The notes beneath the pieces were generated by a model. The model had not been told where the DNA came from. It saw only the letters and a program-made list of their open reading frames with translations, and made no database searches. Positions 42,355-51,772 of a stretch of DNA of 56,305 nucleotides are shown here, piece by piece; position 1 is the stretch's first letter; each line of letters begins with the position of its first letter. The DNA comes from Planctomycetota bacterium (GTDB lineage: Bacteria; Planctomycetota; UBA1135; JADKAF01). The stretch covers positions 1-56,305 of the forward strand of contig JAEUHW010000307.1 in the NCBI GenBank assembly GCA_016793245.1, in the 5' to 3' direction. The position numbers and the translations under genes are program-made.

Positions 42355-44835
42355 TCAGAGCGAGCCGATGCCTTGGGGCAGCGTCCGCCGCGCGTAGTTG
42401 TCCGAGGAGCGCTGGTAGAGCAGGAGGGGCGCGAAGCGGAAGCCGATCGAGGTGTTGTTCTCCCCCGGATCGTATCCGAAGGAGAGCTCGAGCATGAAGT
42501 CGGCGCCTTTGCGGCGGAGGACGATGGAGGTGTCCGACGCCTTGCTGCGCACGAGGTCGTACTGGAAGCGGAACTCCAGGTCGAACTTGGGCGAGGCCTC
42601 GTAGAGCAGCGAGGTGCTGATCATCCGGAGCTGATCGGGATCCTGCGGGAACCCCGCTCGCGCGTGCGCGGCGCGGTACTCGAGCGTCGCCAGGAAGTCG
42701 CCCTCGGGCTGCGCGCGGACGCCGTACTGTGCGTCGGGCACGCGCCGCACCTCGCGAGCGATCGAGGCCACGTCGATGTCGGCCTCCGTGTAGACCTCGA
42801 AGCGCGGGAGGCCCACCAGGGCCGAAAAGTCGACGGTGAACTCGGAGTGGAGCAGGCTCCAGTTCTCCTTCGCGGGCCGCGCGTCGTTGTCGGGGTAGTA
42901 GTCGATGTCGAGGTCGAGATCGAAGACCGGCAGCGGGAGCATCGCCGGATCGCGGCGCCGCGGGTCCTCGGACCAGATGTTGCGCAGCACGAAGCTCACG
43001 CGTTCTTCATCGCCGAGCGCTTCTTCCACGCCGAGGGGCAGGAAGCCCTGGTCGCGGCCGGCGAAGCGCGTGCGCGAGCTGTAGCGCACCTCGGGGATCA
43101 CGCGGTGCGTCCAGTGCGGTCCCCACGGCGAGGAGAGCTCGGTGGAGGTCGCGATGCCGTACTCACCGAAGCTGCGGTCCTCGTTCCCGCTGCCGAGCAG
43201 CGCGTCATCCGCGAAGAGATAGCTCGCCCCGACGTACGGCGTGAAGCTGATGGGTCCGAACCAGAACGGCATGCTGAGCTTCGACATCCCCGTGCCGCGC
43301 ACGGCATCCGCGCCATCGAAGCCCGTCGGCGGCGTGATCGCGCCCGTATCGATCGTCCCGTCGTGGATCGCGCGCTGTCCGAGCGTGGCGCCGGCGGTGA
43401 GGAAGACGCGCAGCGGTTGCTCCCCCGCGCCCGGTGAGCCGCTGGAGAACGGCAGATCGAAGAGCGGCAGCGAGACCAAGTGCCCGCGCACCTCGGGCAG
43501 GAGCTCGAGCGTGGTGTCGAAGTCGTTCGTCGCCGGCCGTGTCTGGAACTCGCCACCCCACGGCCCGCGCGCGTAGCGCAGGTAGAAGTGCGTCTCCTGC
43601 TCTTTGTCTTCCTTCCACTCGCTCTCGTAGAACTCCGAGATCATCGCCTCGTCGCCGCGCAGCGCGACTTCGAGGTCGGCGCGCACGTCCTCGCTGAGGA
43701 AGAAGCGGTTCTGCGTGCGCATCCTCCAGCGATCGGGATGATCGGGTCCGCCGCGGATGACACCGACGTCTTCGCCGGGGTCGTGACGGAACGCCGTGGT
43801 GAAGCGCCCTTGGTAGACCCCCGGCAGCTCGTACTCGAAGGTCGGATCGATCGCCGGTCCGCGCTCGACCGAGACATCGACCGGCAGCGTCCAATTCGCC
43901 GTGCCTTGACCGTCGATGCCGAGGAAGCGATGCACGGAGTCCTGCGGGCCGGCGAGCGAACCACCGAGCATCGCTTGCAGACGCGCGCCGAACTTCGACG
44001 ACACGCCCCCCGTCACCGACTGCACCGGACCCAAGTAGAGATCGCGCGAGTTGGTGGCGAAGCCGGGCAACGGCAAGATCGCGATGCCTTCCAGTGCGAG
44101 CTTCGCGCCATCGACTTCCAAGTCGAACGAGCCGTCGGCGAGCGGTCGCGCCACGAGCTTCTCGCAGCGCAGGTCGTAGCCCGGTTCCGGCGATTCGCTG
44201 GCGGTGAGACGCGCGTTCTCGAAGCTGACCGCGCCGTCAGTGCCGCGCTCCAGGCGATCGGAGAAGAGGCGCAGGAAGACCGACTTGCCGGCGACGACGC
44301 CGGACAGGCGGATCTCGGAGTTCTCCGCGCGCAGGCTGCTGCGCGCGAAGCCGATGTAGAGCGAGTCCGCGCGAAGCATCTCGCCGGTCGAGTGGCGCAC
44401 GACGAGCACGCGCGAGCCGTGCAGGTCCTGGAAGATCCCGGCCCAGCTGTCGCGCCACGCTTGGAAGAAGTTCTCGCCTTGGATGCCCTTCTCGGCTTCG
44501 GCGCGCAGACGTCGTTCGCGCAGGAGCAGAGGCAGACGACCGGTCAGCTCTTCGTGCTTCTTCTCGCGGAGATGCTGCACGAGCTGATCCCAGGTGCTGC
44601 GGTCGAGGCGGAACACGACTTCGTCCGCGAGCACCGAGAAGTCGCCGAAGCGCCCCGAGAGGCGCGATGCATAGTAGAGATAGCCATCGGCATCGCTCTC
44701 GATGATCTGCACGTCGCCGAGCTCGAACGGCAGCATGCCGAGGTCGCGCGCGCCTTCTTGCTGCGCGCAGACCTCGGGCAGCGCGGCCCCGCCCAGCGCG
44801 CCGAGCAGCGCGAGCATGCGTGCGCTGCGCTTCAC
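42355..44835 (-). CDS. lptD: LptD-like LPS assembly outer-membrane protein
   Basis: This gene encodes 826 residues from GTG 44835, overlapping the upstream Lpt-like stop by GTGA. LptD forms the outer-membrane barrel that inserts LPS. A short signal (MLALLGALGGAALPEVCAQ) is followed by an OstA-like beta-jellyroll (GDVQIIESDADGYLYYASRLSG) and a long C-terminal barrel with many alternating strands, ending in NNTSIGFRFAPLLLYQR. The usual four cysteines of E. coli LptD are not evident. The position directly after kdsD, kdsC and an LptC/A-like gene supports the call. Confidence 0.75.
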   Translation of the reverse strand: MKRSARMLALLGALGGAALPEVCAQQEGARDLGMLPFELGDVQIIESDADGYLYYASRLSGRFGDFSVLADEVVFRLDRSTWDQLVQHLREKKHEELTGRLPLLLRERRLRAEAEKGIQGENFFQAWRDSWAGIFQDLHGSRVLVVRHSTGEMLRADSLYIGFARSSLRAENSEIRLSGVVAGKSVFLRLFSDRLERGTDGAVSFENARLTASESPEPGYDLRCEKLVARPLADGSFDLEVDGAKLALEGIAILPLPGFATNSRDLYLGPVQSVTGGVSSKFGARLQAMLGGSLAGPQDSVHRFLGIDGQGTANWTLPVDVSVERGPAIDPTFEYELPGVYQGRFTTAFRHDPGEDVGVIRGGPDHPDRWRMRTQNRFFLSEDVRADLEVALRGDEAMISEFYESEWKEDKEQETHFYLRYARGPWGGEFQTRPATNDFDTTLELLPEVRGHLVSLPLFDLPFSSGSPGAGEQPLRVFLTAGATLGQRAIHDGTIDTGAITPPTGFDGADAVRGTGMSKLSMPFWFGPISFTPYVGASYLFADDALLGSGNEDRSFGEYGIATSTELSSPWGPHWTHRVIPEVRYSSRTRFAGRDQGFLPLGVEEALGDEERVSFVLRNIWSEDPRRRDPAMLPLPVFDLDLDIDYYPDNDARPAKENWSLLHSEFTVDFSALVGLPRFEVYTEADIDVASIAREVRRVPDAQYGVRAQPEGDFLATLEYRAAHARAGFPQDPDQLRMISTSLLYEASPKFDLEFRFQYDLVRSKASDTSIVLRRKGADFMLELSFGYDPGENNTSIGFRFAPLLLYQRSSDNYARRTLPQGIGSL

Positions 44836-47816
44836 TGGCGCCGCACCTCGCGCAAGACGAAGCGCTCCACGTCGAACTCGACGTACCACGCGCTGTCGGG
44901 CTGGCCTTGGAAGGAGAAGTTCGCGCGCTTGCCGCTGCGCTGACGATCGCCGCGGATGAAGAGCACCTTCGTCTTGGCGTCCCAGTCGATGCGATGGGCT
45001 TCCACGTCGAAGAGCAGCGGGGCGCCGGGCTGATCACTCGGGAGGCGCACGGTCGCGTCGTTCAGCATGCTGAGCTTCCGCGGCTCGCCATCGGCGAGGT
45101 TCCTCTCGAGCGTGATCTTCTCACCGCCGAGCGCGAAGGGCCGCCCATCGACACGCGTAACGCTCGCCTGGCTGCGCAGCTCCACCAAGCGCTCGGTGAA
45201 CATCATGCTGTCGCGTGCGCGCAGATCGTAAGTCTGCTCGGTGCCCGCGGGCTCGGCCGCGCCAGGGACGATGTCGAAGCCCTTGTCGGAAGTGCCGGAC
45301 CAGCGCACGTGCGGTCGGCCGAGCAAGCGCAGATCCTCGTCCTTCTCGCCCCACACCATCCGCCGCGCCGTGCCGCGCACCTTCTCTCCGGGCACCTCGT
45401 GCGCGAGCTCGATGCGGCGCGCGGCGAACGCGCCGAGCGTGAAGCGCGCCGTATGTGTCTTCCGCGCCCAGAGCCAATCCGCACGCGCATCGACGGCGCC
45501 CGCGACGCGCACGCGGAAGACCCCCATCACCTGCGTGCGCTCTTCGCTCAGCTTGGCCGCGAAGATCTGCGCCGCGATGCGCACGGGCTCGGCCGGTGGC
45601 TCCGGCTCGAGCGGAGCCTCCGGTGCCACGGCGGGTTCGGTCTTCTTCTTCTCGCCCTTCGCGCGCGGCTCCTTCTTCGCGTCGCCGCGAGAAGAGCCCG
45701 TGACATCGAAGCGCGCGAGCGATGCCGGCGGCTCGAGCTCGACGCGCTGCGCGAGGCCGAGCGCGTAGAAGGAGCCCTGCGCTTCGTCGTAGCCGATCCA
45801 GAGCGCGCGCAGCTTCACCGGCTCGCCCTTGTGCACGATCCTGACATCGGCCGGCACGCCGACGACGGAGATGCGCCCGGAAGGCGCGCGCTCGAGGCGA
45901 TCGCAGGTGACGTGGCGATCGCCTTCGTCGTACTGCACGGCGCCGCGCGCGACGAAGGAGAGCTCCTTCTCGCCCACGCCCGCGACGTCGAGGTGCGCGC
46001 AGCGCAGATGGAGCTGCGCGGGATCGGGCGTGATCGGCTCGACGCGCACCTCACCGCTCAGCTCGGCGCGTTCCAGACCGTTCTTCCCGAGCGAGAGCTC
46101 GAGCGGCCCGCTGCACGAGAGATCGAGCGGTGGACGCTCTTCATCCATCTGCACGCGGACCTTCGGCGCCTCGGTGAGCACGAGGTGGCGCTTCGCCTCC
46201 TCGCCCCAGCCTTCGAAGTCGACGCGGAGATGACCGCCGTCGGCGATCTGGCCTTGGTGGTCGAGGCGCACCGCGCCATCGGCTTCCATCCAACGCGGCT
46301 CGAGCTTCGGCGCGTCCTCCGTGTTCGTCGCGCGCTGCGCGAGGATCGCCGCGGGCGGCTCCTCGAAGCGCGTGCGCAGCCAGCGCCCCGCGCGCAGCAC
46401 TTCGGGCCCGCCGATCACGCCGAGAACCACGTCTTCGCGGAGCTCGATCTCGTGACCGGCGCGCGTCAGCTCGAGATCGTCGGGGCGCTTCAGCGTGGCA
46501 CCGCCGACGCAGCGGAGCTCGAGCTCGCCTTCGATCGCACCGGCGCCTTCCTCACCGAAGAGCTTCGCGATCCAGTCCGAGCTCTGCGGCGGGCGGAACG
46601 ACACCGGCCCCTCGCATTCCGCCGCGCGCACGCGGTTCTCCTCGTCCTGCGCGAACTCGAAGGTCGCGGCGCGCGAACGGAGCTCGCCGAAGCCGCCGCC
46701 CGCGCGCAGATCGCGCTCGACGCGCGCGGCGACGAGGCGCGCGTTGGCTTTCACGTTCCCCGAGCTGTCTTCGGCGGCGTCGCGCGGCGCCGCGTTCTTT
46801 GCTTCGCCCTCGGACGCGATCAAGAGATCGAGCCAGGCGTCCGCGCCTTCGATCCACGAGCTCTGGGCGGGGCGATCCGTGCGCAGCAGCGTCTGGTCGA
46901 TGCGGAACTCGTGCTCCATGTCGAAGCGCGCGCGCCGCCACGCGCGCTTCTCCGCGTCGAGATGCGGCGGCTCGACGCGCAGCGTGCCCCCGCGCGGCGA
47001 GACCAGGATCGAGCGCGCCTCGGTCGCGGAGTCGATGCGCCGGCGGACGCTCAGCATCTTCGCGACGAGCTCTTCGCCGAAGACGAAGTCGGAGGGTGCG
47101 GCGGGATCTTGCTCCGGGATCCAGCGCCAGTCCTTCGAGCGCACCTCGAGGTCGTTGCCGAAGGTGCAGAGCACGGGCTCGCCCGCGGCTCCCGTGGCGT
47201 GAGCTTCGCGCAGCGGCAACGCCGACTCGCTCGTGTCGGTCGTATCGACGATGCACGCCATCTCGACCGCGTCGAGCTGCATCTCGAAGACGCCGTCGCC
47301 TTGTCGATCGAGCTCGATGTGCGCGCGGCGGAGGCGCAGCGGGAAGCTGGGATCGAGCGCGGCGAGGTTCGTGCTGCGCAGCTCGAGCGCACCATCGGCC
47401 GCGGTGATGCGCACCTGCAGATAGGAGTCGGTGGCGATCCCGTTCTCGTCCTTCCGCAGCGCGTAGAGCTCGAGCAGCGGCTCGCGGAGGAGCAGCCGTC
47501 GCAGCGGCCCGAGCGCGTCCTCGGCGTTCTCGGTGCGCGCTTCGGGCGAACGGAAGCGGTAGGTGAGCAGCGCGCGCGTTCCGCGCACCTTCTCGTCGAC
47601 GAACTGCTCGAGGAAGAAGGGCCCGCTCGGCGAGAAGCTGGTGAGCTCCTTCCCGCTGCCGTGAACGAAGGTGTCGGGCTGCGACGGCGACAGCACGAGC
47701 GGCGTCGAGAACTCGACCCGCGGCGCGAGCACGTGCCCGCCGGAGGCCCAGAGGATCGCGCCGAAGCTCGCGATCGTGGTCGCGGTCCAGACCGTGAAGA
47801 AGCGCGCGGCGCTCAT
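44832..47816 (-). CDS. Giant LptC/LptA-like periplasmic LPS bridge protein
   Basis: This gene encodes 994 residues from ATG 47816, overlapping the kdsC stop by ATGA; longer starts run antisense to kdsC. A single N-terminal membrane helix (RFFTVWTATTIASFGAILWASGG) and a following beta-rich stretch match LptC. The remainder has repeated OstA-like strands (for example ARFDMEHEFRID, REDVVLGVIGGPEVLRAGR, SFVARGAVQYDEGDRHVTCDRLERA, RVDGRPFALGGEKITLERN), so it seems to combine LptC and several LptA jelly rolls in one chain. LptC and LptA together are normally under 400 residues. A low-complexity insert (EKKKTEPAVAPEAPLEPEPP) lies near the middle. It would bridge inner membrane and LptD. Confidence 0.7.
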   Translation of the reverse strand: MSAARFFTVWTATTIASFGAILWASGGHVLAPRVEFSTPLVLSPSQPDTFVHGSGKELTSFSPSGPFFLEQFVDEKVRGTRALLTYRFRSPEARTENAEDALGPLRRLLLREPLLELYALRKDENGIATDSYLQVRITAADGALELRSTNLAALDPSFPLRLRRAHIELDRQGDGVFEMQLDAVEMACIVDTTDTSESALPLREAHATGAAGEPVLCTFGNDLEVRSKDWRWIPEQDPAAPSDFVFGEELVAKMLSVRRRIDSATEARSILVSPRGGTLRVEPPHLDAEKRAWRRARFDMEHEFRIDQTLLRTDRPAQSSWIEGADAWLDLLIASEGEAKNAAPRDAAEDSSGNVKANARLVAARVERDLRAGGGFGELRSRAATFEFAQDEENRVRAAECEGPVSFRPPQSSDWIAKLFGEEGAGAIEGELELRCVGGATLKRPDDLELTRAGHEIELREDVVLGVIGGPEVLRAGRWLRTRFEEPPAAILAQRATNTEDAPKLEPRWMEADGAVRLDHQGQIADGGHLRVDFEGWGEEAKRHLVLTEAPKVRVQMDEERPPLDLSCSGPLELSLGKNGLERAELSGEVRVEPITPDPAQLHLRCAHLDVAGVGEKELSFVARGAVQYDEGDRHVTCDRLERAPSGRISVVGVPADVRIVHKGEPVKLRALWIGYDEAQGSFYALGLAQRVELEPPASLARFDVTGSSRGDAKKEPRAKGEKKKTEPAVAPEAPLEPEPPAEPVRIAAQIFAAKLSEERTQVMGVFRVRVAGAVDARADWLWARKTHTARFTLGAFAARRIELAHEVPGEKVRGTARRMVWGEKDEDLRLLGRPHVRWSGTSDKGFDIVPGAAEPAGTEQTYDLRARDSMMFTERLVELRSQASVTRVDGRPFALGGEKITLERNLADGEPRKLSMLNDATVRLPSDQPGAPLLFDVEAHRIDWDAKTKVLFIRGDRQRSGKRANFSFQGQPDSAWYVEFDVERFVLREVRRQ

Positions 47817-48361
47817 GCGAAGAGCGCGGCGAGCTCGGCGAAGCGCCCCTGCGCGTGGAGCACGAGCTCCACGACTTCGCGCACGGCCCCGCGGCCACCG
47901 CCGCGACGCGCGACGTAGTGGGCGCGCTGCTGCACGAGCGGATGCGCGTCGCCGGGTGCGGCCGCGAGACCGGCGAGCTCGAAGAGTGCCAAGTCGGGCA
48001 AGTCGTCGCCGATCACGCAGAACTCGTCCGCGCGGAGCCCGCTGCGTTCGACGAGCTCCAAGAAAGCGGGGCGCTTCTTCAGGTGCCCTTGCAGCACTTC
48101 GCGCACGCCGAGCTCGGCGGCGCGATGCGCGACGACGGCCGAGCGGCGCCCCGAGAGGATCGCGACCTCGAGCCCGATCTTCTGCAGCACCTTCACCGCG
48201 AAGCCATCCCACACGTGGAAGGCTTTGATCTCGCGCGCGTCGGCGTCGTAGACGATCGCGCCGTCGGTGAGCACGCCGTCGACGTCGAGCACGAAGCCGC
48301 GCACGCGCTGCGCGCGGGCGAGGAGATCGGGGCCGAGCTCGGGATCGAAGAGGGTGTTCAC
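47813..48361 (-). CDS. kdsC: 3-deoxy-D-manno-octulosonate 8-phosphate phosphatase
   Basis: This gene encodes 182 residues. KdsC removes phosphate from Kdo-8-P before activation for LPS. It is a short HAD phosphatase: nucleophile Asp26 and Asp28 in LDVDGVLTDG, HVWDGFAVKVL (usually DGLG), ILSGRRS, and the final acidic motif VIGDDLPDLAL. It forms a tetramer and lacks a cap, consistent with this length. Its stop overlaps the Lpt-like start. It follows kdsD by 27 bp. Confidence 0.92.
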   Translation of the reverse strand: MNTLFDPELGPDLLARAQRVRGFVLDVDGVLTDGAIVYDADAREIKAFHVWDGFAVKVLQKIGLEVAILSGRRSAVVAHRAAELGVREVLQGHLKKRPAFLELVERSGLRADEFCVIGDDLPDLALFELAGLAAAPGDAHPLVQQRAHYVARRGGGRGAVREVVELVLHAQGRFAELAALFA

Positions 48362-48388
48362 GAGAGGGATCGCTGAAAGAGCATTACC

Positions 48389-49366
48389 TTAGATCTTGAT
48401 CGCGAGGACGTCCTGCTGATCGAGGAGCCCGATCGGATGCTGCGCGTCGTCGACCACGATGATCTGGTCGATCTGATGGCGCGTCAGGAGATGCATCGCC
48501 TCGGAGACCAGCGCTTCGGCTTGGATCACTTTGGGAGAAGGCGTCATCACGTTGCGGATCGGGGTGTCGAGGTCGGTCCCCTTCGCGATGAGGCGGCGGA
48601 GGTCGCCGTCCGAGAAGAACCCGGCGAGGCGGCCGTCGGCGTGCTGCAGGATGGCGCAGCCGGGGTTCCGCGGCGTTTGCTGGATGCTCGCCACGGCGCG
48701 GCGGATGCTCGCGTCCTCCGGAACCAGCGGCAGCTCTTCGCCGCGGCGCATGATCTCGCGCACCTGGATCAACTTGCGGCCGAGGTCGCCGGCGGGATGG
48801 AAGAGCGCGAAGTCCTGTGCGGTGAACTCGCGCTGCTCGAGCAGCACCATCGCCAGCGCGTCGCCCACCGCCAGCATCGCCGTGGCCGAGGCCGTTGGTG
48901 CCAGACCGAGCGGACAGGCCTCGTCGAGCTTGCCGATCGAGAGCACCGCGTCCGCATGTTGGCCCAAAGCTGTCTCCTTTCCGGACGTGATCGCGACGAT
49001 CGGCACGCCCATGCGCTTCAGGTGCGGCACGAGGCGGAGGATCTCGGCGCTGCCCCCGCTGTTCGAGAGCGCGAGGCAGAGGTCGCGCGAGCGGATGCGG
49101 CCCAGGTCGCCGTGCAGCGCCTGCGCGGGGTCGAGGAAGAAGGACGGCGTCCCGGTGCTGGCCAGCGTCGCCGAGATCTTCGCCCCGATGAGCCCGGCCT
49201 TGCCCATGCCGGTCACGACGACCAGGCCCTGGCAGCCGAGCACGAGCTCGATCGCCCGCGCGAAGTCCGCGTCGAGGAGCTCGGCCACGCGCTCGATCGC
49301 GCGCGCCTCCAGGGCCAGCACTTGGCGGGCGCGTTCGAGGAGGGGCCGCTCGGCTCCTGCAGTCAT
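48389..49366 (-). CDS. kdsD: D-arabinose 5-phosphate isomerase
   Basis: This gene encodes 325 residues from ATG 49366; longer frames upstream are proline- and glycine-rich. KdsD makes arabinose 5-phosphate, the first Kdo precursor. The SIS domain has TGMGKAGLIGAKISATLASTG and LALSNSGGSAEIL, and the late FALFHPAGDLGRKL motif is typical. Two CBS domains follow (about 200-255 and 265-325, ending IDQIIVVDDAQHPIGLLDQQDVLAIKI). It is the first gene of the kdsD-kdsC-Lpt-lptD-tatA run, the same order as in E. coli apart from the missing lptB. Confidence 0.94.
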   Translation of the reverse strand: MTAGAERPLLERARQVLALEARAIERVAELLDADFARAIELVLGCQGLVVVTGMGKAGLIGAKISATLASTGTPSFFLDPAQALHGDLGRIRSRDLCLALSNSGGSAEILRLVPHLKRMGVPIVAITSGKETALGQHADAVLSIGKLDEACPLGLAPTASATAMLAVGDALAMVLLEQREFTAQDFALFHPAGDLGRKLIQVREIMRRGEELPLVPEDASIRRAVASIQQTPRNPGCAILQHADGRLAGFFSDGDLRRLIAKGTDLDTPIRNVMTPSPKVIQAEALVSEAMHLLTRHQIDQIIVVDDAQHPIGLLDQQDVLAIKI

Positions 49367-49540
49367 CGCGGACGGTACTCCGGCAGGGTGCGGGGCGGCG
49401 GAGGCCAAGAGCCGGCCCTCGTCGGGGAAAGGGGAGGAGCGCGAAGCGGCCGGCTCCGTTAGACTCCGGGCCGCTTCCGACGGGCGGGATTGTGCCTCGA
49501 CCCGCGGCCCCATGCCAGCGCTCGCCGAAGCTCCAAGACC

Positions 49541-50203
49541 GTGCCCGCCGTCTTCTCCAACGCCAACCTGCTGCTCGTCGCCGGAGGAGTGCTCCTCTTC
49601 CTGCTGGCTCAGGCTGCGCGCGATGCGGCCTTCGCGCGCGCGGCGCGTTCGCTCGGCGACGACAGCGCCACTCGCGCCGGACGCGCGAGCTTCGCACCTT
49701 GGGCGCACGTCGATCCGTGGCGCAGCTTGGTGCTGCCGATCGTCCTCGCGTTCACGACGGGCATCGCCTTCGGCTGCGGCCGTCCGCTCACGCTCGACGC
49801 GACGAAGCTGCGCCGCCCCCAGCGCGACACGACGCTGATCGCGCTCGCCGGTCCCGCGACGAGCCTCTGCCTGGCGCTCGTGCTCGGCTTGGCCCTCTTG
49901 CTCAGCACGCGCTTCGCCTGGCTCGACAGCGGCTCGCTCGCCTATCTCCTGCTAGTGCGCGCCATCGTCACGAACGTGCTTCTCTGCGTGCTGCACTTGA
50001 TCCCGCTGCCGCCGCTCGACGCCTCGCGCATCGTCGCCGTGCAGCTCCCGCCCGAGCATCGCGCGGGCTATGAGGGCATCGGCATGTACGGGGTCCTCTT
50101 CCTCGTCGCTGCGTTCTTCACGCCGATCGGCGAAGTGCTGACGCAGCGCTCGGGGGAATTGCCGGTGTGGATCGACTTCGTGGCCCAGCTCGTCATCCCC
50201 TGA
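49541..50203 (+). CDS. Site-2 protease (M50) homologue without the HExxH motif
   Basis: This gene encodes 220 residues from GTG 49541. The layout follows the short M50 proteins often found before scpA: first helix (LLLVAGGVLLFLLAQAARDAAFARAARSLGDDSATRAGRAS), the H-V-D-P segment AHVDPWRSLVLPI, an ALAGPATSLCLAL helix, and a late NVLLCVLHLIPLPPLDASRI where the family has N-x-x-P-x-P-P-L-D-G. The first zinc motif HExxH should lie in the first helix; here it reads ARDAAF, so no catalytic zinc site is possible as in active enzymes. It may act as a scaffold. Confidence 0.65.
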   Translation: MPAVFSNANLLLVAGGVLLFLLAQAARDAAFARAARSLGDDSATRAGRASFAPWAHVDPWRSLVLPIVLAFTTGIAFGCGRPLTLDATKLRRPQRDTTLIALAGPATSLCLALVLGLALLLSTRFAWLDSGSLAYLLLVRAIVTNVLLCVLHLIPLPPLDASRIVAVQLPPEHRAGYEGIGMYGVLFLVAAFFTPIGEVLTQRSGELPVWIDFVAQLVIP

Positions 50204-50236
50204 GAGGCTGTGCAGGAAGCCATGCTACAGCCTCTC
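50202..50236 (+). terminator. Hairpin after the M50 homologue
   Basis: GAGAGGCTGT (50202-50211) pairs perfectly with ACAGCCTCTC (50227-50236) across a 15-base loop, directly at the stop codon. No T-run follows. Confidence 0.45.
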
Positions 50237-50250
50237 AGATGCCTGCTGGC

Positions 50251-50308
50251 GCATCGCCTGACGGCGCTGCAGCGGTGTTTGCTGCTGCATCGCCTGACGG
50301 CGCTGCAG
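50251..50308 (+). repeat. 22-bp direct repeat, two copies 36 bp apart
   Basis: GCATCGCCTGACGGCGCTGC plus AG occurs at 50251-50272 and exactly again at 50287-50308, in the gap before scpA. The flanks CTGCTGG and CTGCTG are also similar, so the unit may be a short tandem array. Confidence 0.85.
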
Positions 50309-50366
50309 TGCGTCTCCTCGGAGCGGCTCCTCCGCGCCCATTGAGGGGCGCGCGGCCGGAGTGACG

Positions 50367-51254
50367 ATGTCCGAGTATCTGGTCGACGTCGAGCGCTACT
50401 TCCACGGCCCGCTCGACCTCTTGCTCCATCTCGTGCGCGAGAAGGAGATCGAGATCGACAAGATCTCGCTCGCCAAGGTCGCCGACGACTACGCGCGCCA
50501 CGTGGAGTCCTTGCTCGACCTCGACGTGAACGCCGTCGGCGAGTACCTCGTCATCGCCGCGACGCTGATGCTGATCAAGTCGCGCTACTTGATGCCGCGC
50601 GAAGTCGTCGACGTCGAGGAGGACTTGGGGCCCGACGACGAGCTGATCCTCCAGCTCATCGAGTACAAGCGCTTCCGCGAGACCGCCGAGGACCTGCTGA
50701 ACCGCGAGCGCGAGCGCGAGGGCCTCTTCGAGCGCGGGCGCTTCGACGATACCGAGACCCGCATCGAGGAGCGCGAGCTCTCCGAGCTCTCGCCCTGGGA
50801 CCTCCTCTCGGCGTTCACGCGCGTCCTCCGCGAGCAAGCGCGCTTCAAGCCCCACGAGATCGGCCAGCGCGAGAAGTCCCTCCGCGAGTACGTCCTCGAC
50901 CTCCTCGGCAACCTCCGCGACCGCGGCGGCCGCGCGAGCTTCCACGAGCTGGTGCTGAAGCCCGACATCACCCGCATCGACTTCGTCGGCAGCTTCTTCG
51001 CCATCCTCGAGTGCTGCCGCCAGGGCATGCTCCGCGCCGTCCAGTCCGACGCCTTCGGCTCGATCGACCTGGAGCTCACCGACGCCGACTACGAGAAGCA
51101 GATCGAGCGCGTCCTCTTCGCCCTCGAAGTGAACCCGGGGCTGGAAGCCAAGGGCGGCCCGGCCCAAGATGCCCGCCCGGCTCCGACCGACGCCGCACCA
51201 GCTCCCGCGGAGGCTCCGCCTTCCGACGCTGCCGTCGAGCTCTCGGAGTCGTAA
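50367..51254 (+). CDS. scpA: Segregation and condensation protein ScpA
   Basis: This gene encodes 295 residues from ATG 50367; GTG 50361 is an alternative. ScpA is the kleisin that joins SMC heads in the bacterial condensin. The N-terminal segment YLVDVERYFHGPLDLLLHLVREKEIEIDKISLAKVADDY and GEYLVIAATLMLIKSRYLMP are classical, and the C-terminal winged helix (LLGNLRDRGGRASFHELV through FFAILECCRQGML) is present. The tail after 255 is proline-, alanine- and glutamate-rich. scpB is not seen; trxA follows 100 bp later. Confidence 0.95.
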   Translation: MSEYLVDVERYFHGPLDLLLHLVREKEIEIDKISLAKVADDYARHVESLLDLDVNAVGEYLVIAATLMLIKSRYLMPREVVDVEEDLGPDDELILQLIEYKRFRETAEDLLNREREREGLFERGRFDDTETRIEERELSELSPWDLLSAFTRVLREQARFKPHEIGQREKSLREYVLDLLGNLRDRGGRASFHELVLKPDITRIDFVGSFFAILECCRQGMLRAVQSDAFGSIDLELTDADYEKQIERVLFALEVNPGLEAKGGPAQDARPAPTDAAPAPAEAPPSDAAVELSES

Positions 51255-51354
51255 GAACCGACCGAACCACGTAACCGATCAAACCACCGACGGATCAACG
51301 CTGGCGTGGCGGCACCGCAACGCGCCCCCGCCCAGGACCAAAGGACTCCCTACG

Positions 51355-51681
51355 ATGGCTGCAGGCGTTCTCGAGCTCGACGAAGTCTCCTTCCGCGACA
51401 AGATCAACAGCAGCAAGCCCGTGCTGGTCGACTTCTGGGCCCCCTGGTGCGGCCCCTGCCGCATGATGACCCCCCTCGTCGAGAAGCTCGCCGGCGAGAT
51501 CGGCGACCAAGCCGTCGTCGCCAAGATCAACACCGACGACAACCCCAACATCACCGCCGAGCTCGGCATCACCGGCATCCCCACCTTCATGGTCTTCAAG
51601 AACGGCCAGCAGGTGGAGCGCTACTCGGGCTCGATGCGCTACGAGGCGCTGCAGCAGATGGTGAAGAAGCACGTCGGCTGA
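51355..51681 (+). CDS. trxA: Thioredoxin
   Basis: This gene encodes 108 residues. The active site WCGPC is at 31-35 in VLVDFWAPWCGPCRMM, and the cis-proline loop is GIPTFMVFKNGQ. Length and motif are those of TrxA, a general cytosolic disulfide reductase. It lies between scpA and fmt. Confidence 0.97.
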   Translation: MAAGVLELDEVSFRDKINSSKPVLVDFWAPWCGPCRMMTPLVEKLAGEIGDQAVVAKINTDDNPNITAELGITGIPTFMVFKNGQQVERYSGSMRYEALQQMVKKHVG

Positions 51682-51772
51682 GCCTCAGAGTTTCCCTCGC
51701 AACAGCGCGTGACCGCCGCCCCATCACGGGCGTCGGTTCTCGCGCTGTTCGCGTTCTCGGAGTCCCACCGCG

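Noticed and set aside
44820..47918. Long plus-strand frame of about 1030 codons opposite the giant Lpt gene
   Set aside because: It is antisense to the Lpt and kdsC genes, has skewed composition and no recognisable domain.
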